From positions 812,501 to 876,500 of the forward strand of contig VTFK01000224.1 of assembly GCA_009617715.1 (NCBI GenBank): DNA of 64,000 bases. Reading direction: 5' to 3'. Below are positions 58,901-64,000 of this stretch, piece after piece. Below the pieces are notes generated by a model. It was not told where the DNA came from, searched no databases, and was given only the letters and a program-made list of their open reading frames with translations. A program made the translations under genes and the position numbers. The number at the start of each line of letters is the position of its first letter. Position 1 is the first letter of the stretch. This stretch comes from Plectrocnemia conspersa (taxonomy: Eukaryota > Arthropoda > Insecta > Trichoptera > Polycentropodidae).

Positions 58901-61700
58901 AACTTAATTTTACTCGCCACCAAGCCCTGATTTGTAATGCTCATAAAAAGGGCACTACAATACTCCAGATAAAGTTTTTAACGAAAAAGGGTTAAAAACG
59001 TTAGTAATAAAATATAAAAACTATTTAAAATTGTACACGAAAAAAATAAATTTCTAGGTTGTGAAATATATGTTTAAATAATAATATTAAATAAATGTTA
59101 TTTTTAATTGTTCTTCTTGAAGCATATTTGTTTTAAGTGACCCTTTTATTTTGCACATACATGTAGGTTGAAATCGCACACGCTTTGGCACTCACGCCGA
59201 GTTGTGGCCTTTATTCCTAAATGCAGGTTGCATAATAAATAATACTCTGTGTATATATTATAGTATTAATTTTACGTACATTGTTTTTTTAGGACCTGGT
59301 TAGCTACCCGTATATTTTTTTAGTAGTTAGAAATATATTAGTAGCTATTTTACATATTATATAACGTGGAAACGAGAAATATATCTAATCTTAAATCAGA
59401 ATAAAAAAATAGTATTATATTTTGCTGAGACATTATTTTTTACTAAAAAATACTTTATTATATTTTTTCAATTTACAATACGCAATTTTGAAAAATGTGT
59501 TGTATAACAATGACATTTTATATCTATGTATATGACAGTCGATTTATTATTATTATAATTATATTTTAAATAGATGTTAGGAAATAATTTATTGTATTAT
59601 ATAACATCTTGTCAGATTCAAATTTATATTTATGTGTGTAGCATGTGCTTGGGTATATTATACACAGAGTAATATTTATTGTGTTATTTCGGTTATGAAA
59701 TAAACTGGAATATAATATAATAAGAAAACAGCTCGTATTGTGTTTTATTACGAATCGAAGCAAATCGATTTTCATAGCTCGTTGGAGAACTTATAGCTAC
59801 AATATGCGACACAGACAAAATTGCTTCCTGCTAACTGTATATATTATATTAGTTATTTCCAACCTTTTTATTGTATATCCAATGATCAATATATAGTTTT
59901 GTTATTTATATAATGACCACTTAAAACAATATTTCTTTTACACAATTAATGCATTGATAAAATTAAACTCCCGAACGTATAAATTCGATACGTTTTTAAT
60001 TAGTATGTACGTGAATCCTCGCAAGTGTAAATTTGGCCCCATTTAAACCTCGCCTTCGTATAATTTATGGTTTAAGTTGTTCTTTATGGTATCATATTCG
60101 TATTACGGCTCTAAATGGTGTTTCGTGTTGAAGTTTCGTGATGTATTTCGCGTGAGATTGTTGATAAATGCCATTATAACATTCAGAACTATGTTTGATG
60201 AATAAGAAAAAAACATAATAAACTGATCTTGCTTAATTTCAGATATGTTTAATATATTTAATTTTGAACTGCTTTTTTTACTTTTACATATATCAATAAT
60301 TTAATAACACAATAATCTATATACAATCCAACTTGGCGTGTAATTCTTATTGAAATAATATACTTTGAAATATTAAAGTCGGATCGAAAATTACGAATTT
60401 ATAGTAGGTAAACCGAGTAAATTATTTTAATTTACTCGTAAATTCAGTTTAATGGTTCAAAGTCAGACGAGGTTGCTGTTTACGTAAGCATGGAAAACTA
60501 ATTTAAAATAGATTAAACCTACATTTTAATACATATATACGTATGCACATATGTGTGTTATGCAGTATATGTATAACTATACAGGTATATGTATATGAAA
60601 ATCCTTCATTTGACCTGAACTTCTATGAATTTTAACTTGAATATAAATACTATATGAGAGATAACAACGTTACGTTTCAAGTTACACCATTAGAATTTTC
60701 AAATATAGATTAACTTGAGAGAATTGTTATGTTAATTATGCTAGTTAATGGCGTGTGATTTAATTTAAGTTAATGATGGTAGTTTGCATATATGCATAAA
60801 TGAAGTTGCAATTAATTTAACGTAATGACCTAATAATATTATGTATAATAATATTCAAGCATTAACATATTTTGTAAAAAAAAATTTAATATGGTATAAT
60901 GGGATACTATTGTAGCGATGAACACTTGAAACTAGCTTAGTATTGCCTTCCAAAAAAAAATAAAGTGTGACTTCCTGATGGAATTATCGATCAGGAAAAA
61001 TATAGATTTATGCGATTGATACGTTCCATAAAATTCTGCACAAAAAATAAAAGTTTTTGTACAAAATTTATGGATACGTTTAAAAATAAAACCGCTTAAA
61101 AATCTATGATGTATATGAAATATAATATATAATTTTAATTATTAAGCATGTTATTTATATATACTATATTTTAAAAGCAATTGATTTTGTACATTACAAT
61201 AATTGCTTCAAAGTCGCTTTTATTCTCATTATTTTTTATTTATTTGGCAAAGAACATTCCCTGGTTACTATTATAAAACAATTACTCTCAATATTTTTAG
61301 CTATTTTTTATATAACAAATATATACATACATATCCCGCATTATTTTTTAAAGTTGTTTAAACTTTTTTATGGTCGATATTTCATAATTTTCTAGCTAAC
61401 TTTGCATATTTTTCAAGCAGTACATAAATCTGTTTCTACGGAAGTAATAATATATTTGCTTTTTATTCCAGCACTACAAACATATGAACTATGCTATTTT
61501 ATCTCAGCTCAGGAATTCCTTAATATCATTTTATTATAAAAATCCTTAAAAACTATTTCTAAATTTGATATATTTATAATATGAGCAAATTCGATAAGAT
61601 ATATTATATCTCTAGTTACTATTTCTGGTTTTAATTAATTTAAACAAGCACTTTTTTAATTATCACAAGCTTAAAAAAATACAAATCGTATTTTATTTAA
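55982..61700. other. Long stretch without a recognised gene; possible hAT ends at 56608 and 57592
   Basis: AT-rich. cagtggcgtatc at 56608 and ttacgccactg ending at 57592 resemble hAT-type ends like those of the MITE at 55735, but the flanking octamers differ (tttcatat and acaaggga) and the ends diverge beyond 10 bases, so a single 985-bp element is unproven. The longest frame is 104 codons at 58360-58674 (Lys/Ile-rich, with a hydrophobic tail ending in IPVLFFLLCIFIFISLKL). No domain is recognised and it may be chance. Patches near 57590-57900 and 59990-60130 are less AT-rich and non-coding. Confidence 0.35.
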
Positions 61701-61716
61701 TAAATATTTTTTTATA

Positions 61717-62000
61717 TTGAAGCCTTATGTTCCAGGTAATCAAATTTGTGCAAAACATCGAAATTTAGAAAAAGATAGTGTTAGATCATTTGTGCCATGT
61801 TTTTGCGTAGTAAAATCTAAGTATAACTTAACTCCTGGTGATTCAAAGGTGACGGATTGGCTGAACCAAATCTGGCTATTAAGATGTAAAAAGTGTATTT
61901 TACTTGAGGAAATATTTTTTCGACAATCGGCCGCCATAGGTTACAAACTGTCTACGATCGTTTAAATAACTCTAGAATAACCGAGTTAAATTAAAAAAAA
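61717..62000 (-). repeat. Segment shared with the LINE relic at 7.2 kb
   Basis: gttacaaactgtctacgatcgtttaaataactctagaataaccgagttaaat at 61938-61990 matches gttacaaactatctacggtacttcaaataaccgagttaaat near 7231-7268. It lies on the 3' side of RT code at both loci, so it is taken as part of the same element. An 82-codon plus-strand frame (61717-61965) overlaps it, with no domain I can name. Confidence 0.4.
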
Positions 62001-62159
62001 GTTTTTTTAACAAAATCAAGTACCACTAATTAATTTTAATTATTTAATTTTATATGAAAAAATATATAATAACGATATATGTTAGAAGAATATACTATCA
62101 AAAATATAATTAATCTCTTTTGGTGCCCTAAAATATTCAAAGATGTCAGTAAGAGTCTG

Positions 62160-62622
62160 TTGAAGTCCCAGATAAGTCCCACGTGACCACGATGCAGCGC
62201 TCGACATACGTGTTAACCATAAGACGCTTACGCGCATATTGAAATTGAACCGATTTACTCGTTCTATCTCAGTTTGCGAAACACCATATCATTATCTCTC
62301 TGACTCTCGTCACTTAGCACGCGAGAGAGCGAAAGGGGAAGTATCTCACCGCTCGCGCTCGAAAGAGCAGCTCCGACTTCGGTACCGTTGACTCGAAAAA
62401 TAATGTCGACAATGTTCGGAAGCGCTCGAAGCTGGCCAAGTCGACTGAATTACCCCCCATCCCACTTTACCTCCCGTTCTCGGTAACCTCGGACAACTTA
62501 CGAAAGATTTTAGAGCGGGCAGAACCGAACTCAACCGAAGTAACCTCCGTCTATTAATAATACGTGTATTCTCCGTCCTTGGCCAACCTTGGCCAACTTC
62601 CAGAGAGTGTAGTGCAGGCATT
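62160..62622. repeat. GC-rich dispersed repeat, copy 2, inserted in the LINE relic
   Basis: Matches 50540-50941 as described there. Here it lies between LINE RT code (from 62625) and the LINE-related segment at 61.9 kb. At 7.2-7.4 kb the corresponding LINE parts are separated by only about 100 bases, so this copy appears inserted into the LINE. Its right limit is the common ...aggcatt at 62615-62621. The 157-codon minus-strand frame (62346-62819) is a chimera of LINE code and this repeat. Confidence 0.65.
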
Positions 62623-62624
62623 TG

Positions 62625-63240
62625 GACAATTATTTCAAACAATTTAGCAAGAGCTGATAACTCTGCGTCTAGTCCATAGTTATTTATACACAATTTGTTG
62701 CTCTTTTTATGAATAGGGGTGACTTTTGTGTATTTCCATAGATGATGAAATGATGATGTCTTGAGAATTAGATCAAAAATACGTCTTAGAGGAGCAGCGA
62801 GACTGACTTCGCAACCCAAAATTAGGCCCAGAAGAACGCATTGACTTAAATTTATTAAAGTTATATTAAAGATCTGAACTCTCAGTTTTTTTGATGGTCA
62901 GTACTGAGCATCATGAATAAGAAGAAGAAAGCGACTGAGCAGAAAGCGAAAATGTTCCTCGAAAACAGAACGAAAATATTGTGCAAAACAGTCAGCAAAT
63001 ATTTTGTGAACCATCCAATGTTTTATCGTCGAAGTTCATCACATTTGGCGTCGACTGAGTAGCGCGTTTAGTGTTAATGAATTTTCTGAACGTTTTGGGA
63101 GCGTTAATTATTTGTTGTTGCCAACTTTTGAAATAATTGCGATGACAGGAAATTATCAAACACTTAACGCGCGCTCAAAATGAACGAAATTCCTCGAGAG
63201 CAGATGGATCTCCCGATACCTTCCATAAATTATGGTATGC
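62625..63240 (-). pseudogene. LINE (Jockey/CR1-type) ORF2 relic: linker and start of reverse transcriptase
   Basis: On the minus strand, from 63240 downward, broken frames read LWKVSGDPSALEEFRSF, then KSWQQQIINAPKTFRKFINT, TPNVMNFDDKTLDGSQNIC (about 63000-63053), and then SLAAPLRRIFDLILKTSSFH and LWKYTKVTPIHKK (about 62705-62743), NNYG and LSALAKLFEIIV (about 62640-62680). These are the endonuclease-RT linker and RT blocks 1-2 of Jockey/CR1-type non-LTR elements (WK...VTPIHKK, NYRPIS, L.K.FE). The YADD catalytic block is not present, since the GC-rich repeat truncates the code. The RPIS of the NYRPIS block is lost. Confidence 0.85.
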
Positions 63241-64000
63241 GTGCTTTCTTTTTAGCATTGATATGATATCAGGAAAAATCATCTAGGATATGTCACGTCA
63301 AGCAAAGTACTGATCGAACGCATATATTGTCAGAGAAGTGAAAGAAGATTAATACTTTTTTTCATCTCGTTCTTGTCTTATATTAATGTAAAACATTCAA
63401 TAGTACGATTTATAGATTTCGCTTCCTGCTTAAAAGAACCGTTTTTAGTTGGGTTTCTTTGTCTTAAAATAAAGCTGTTTTTGAGTTTTTTAAATGCGTG
63501 AATTGCGTCGATAAGGAAATTTTAGCGTCATATCGCTAGTACATCGTCTTTTAAATTCCATTCTGACGGCACGTTCAATTATGTAGAAATAAAAGTTCAT
63601 TGTTTTATGGATTTTCGAAAGCCAATTAATCGTCACATCTTGCAACGATTTATGGTGTTTGATACAAAACTTAAAATAGTTGTCTTATCTTACAGTAAAC
63701 ATTTAATAAGTGACGCTGAGCCTTCAAAATATAAACTTTGTAATTACATACACTTTAGCCTTACGGATATAATAATAATAATGAATAGGCAATTTACGGT
63801 AAGATAGTCAAACTTGACTAACCATAAAACTAAATTTTTTTAATCATTAATTGGAATAGCAGATTTTAGGAAAATTTCGCGAGGATCGAAATGTATAGCG
63901 GACAACTTCTTTAAATAAACTTAATTAGCAAAATATATTATTGCTTCACTAAGTCGTTGTGATTCTCATAATTATTAGATCAAAGTGTGAATGTCTTGAA
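63241..64000. other. No gene recognised
   Basis: Possibly further eroded LINE sequence near 63241-63560, but no endonuclease motif could be read. The 66-codon frame at 63607-63807 has no domain. Confidence 0.4.

Noticed and set aside
62346..62819. 157-codon minus-strand frame, the longest in the window
   Set aside because: Only the first part is LINE reverse-transcriptase code. The rest reads through the inserted GC-rich repeat, so it is a chimera and not one protein.
1..64000. CRISPR arrays, operons, bacterial insertion sequences or phage genes
   Set aside because: No regularly spaced repeats, no dense coding and no prokaryotic gene signals. All mobile elements are eukaryotic types.

Overview
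The window reads as AT-rich nuclear DNA from an insect. The evidence is the class of its transposon relics (mariner, Tc1-like, pogo/Tigger-like, piggyBac-like, hAT, Helitron, a Jockey/CR1-type LINE and a tRNA-derived SINE) and the lack of any compact prokaryotic gene layout. No long host open reading frame is present. The short frames are either accidents of AT-rich sequence or broken transposase and reverse-transcriptase code. The order of insect is not resolved. No alignment or database search was run: every family call rests on reading short protein motifs by eye.

Layout. 1-7.6 kb: AT-rich sequence with a local duplication, a mariner relic (3.4-4.1 kb) and the 3' part of a LINE on the minus strand (5.9-7.6 kb) split by a SINE. 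7.6-12.3 kb: nothing recognised. 12.29-14.12 kb: a 1.8 kb element with inverted ends and a possible 3-bp target duplication, holding three copies of an internal segment. 17.5-19.1 kb: a second mariner relic. 20.88 kb: a possible first exon with a hydrophobic leader. 23.3 kb: a second SINE copy. 24.49-24.56 kb: an intact tRNA-Lys(UUU), the only confidently functional gene. 30.40-34.63 kb: a TTAA-flanked, piggyBac-type nest holding a transposase C-terminus, a SINE, a hAT MITE with perfect 8-bp target duplications and a large foldback element. 37.39-37.44 kb: juxtaposed splice signals on the minus strand. 39.3-41.4 kb: a pogo/Tigger-like relic. 41.7-42.6 kb: a Helitron helicase relic. 43.2-43.66 kb: a GC-rich island. 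44.0-44.4 kb: a duplicated hAT-like relic. 48.4 kb: a second pogo-like relic. 49.9-50.45 kb: a tandem duplication. 50.54 and 62.16 kb: two copies of a GC-rich dispersed repeat. 53.9-54.6 kb: a Tc1-like relic. 55.74-55.97 kb: a small hAT MITE. 62.6-63.24 kb: LINE reverse-transcriptase code.

Together this looks like a gene desert or a very long intron that has accumulated decayed mobile elements, with a few islands of less AT-rich unique sequence that could be regulatory. The splice-site arrangement at 37.4 kb suggests, but does not prove, that the window lies inside a long minus-strand intron.
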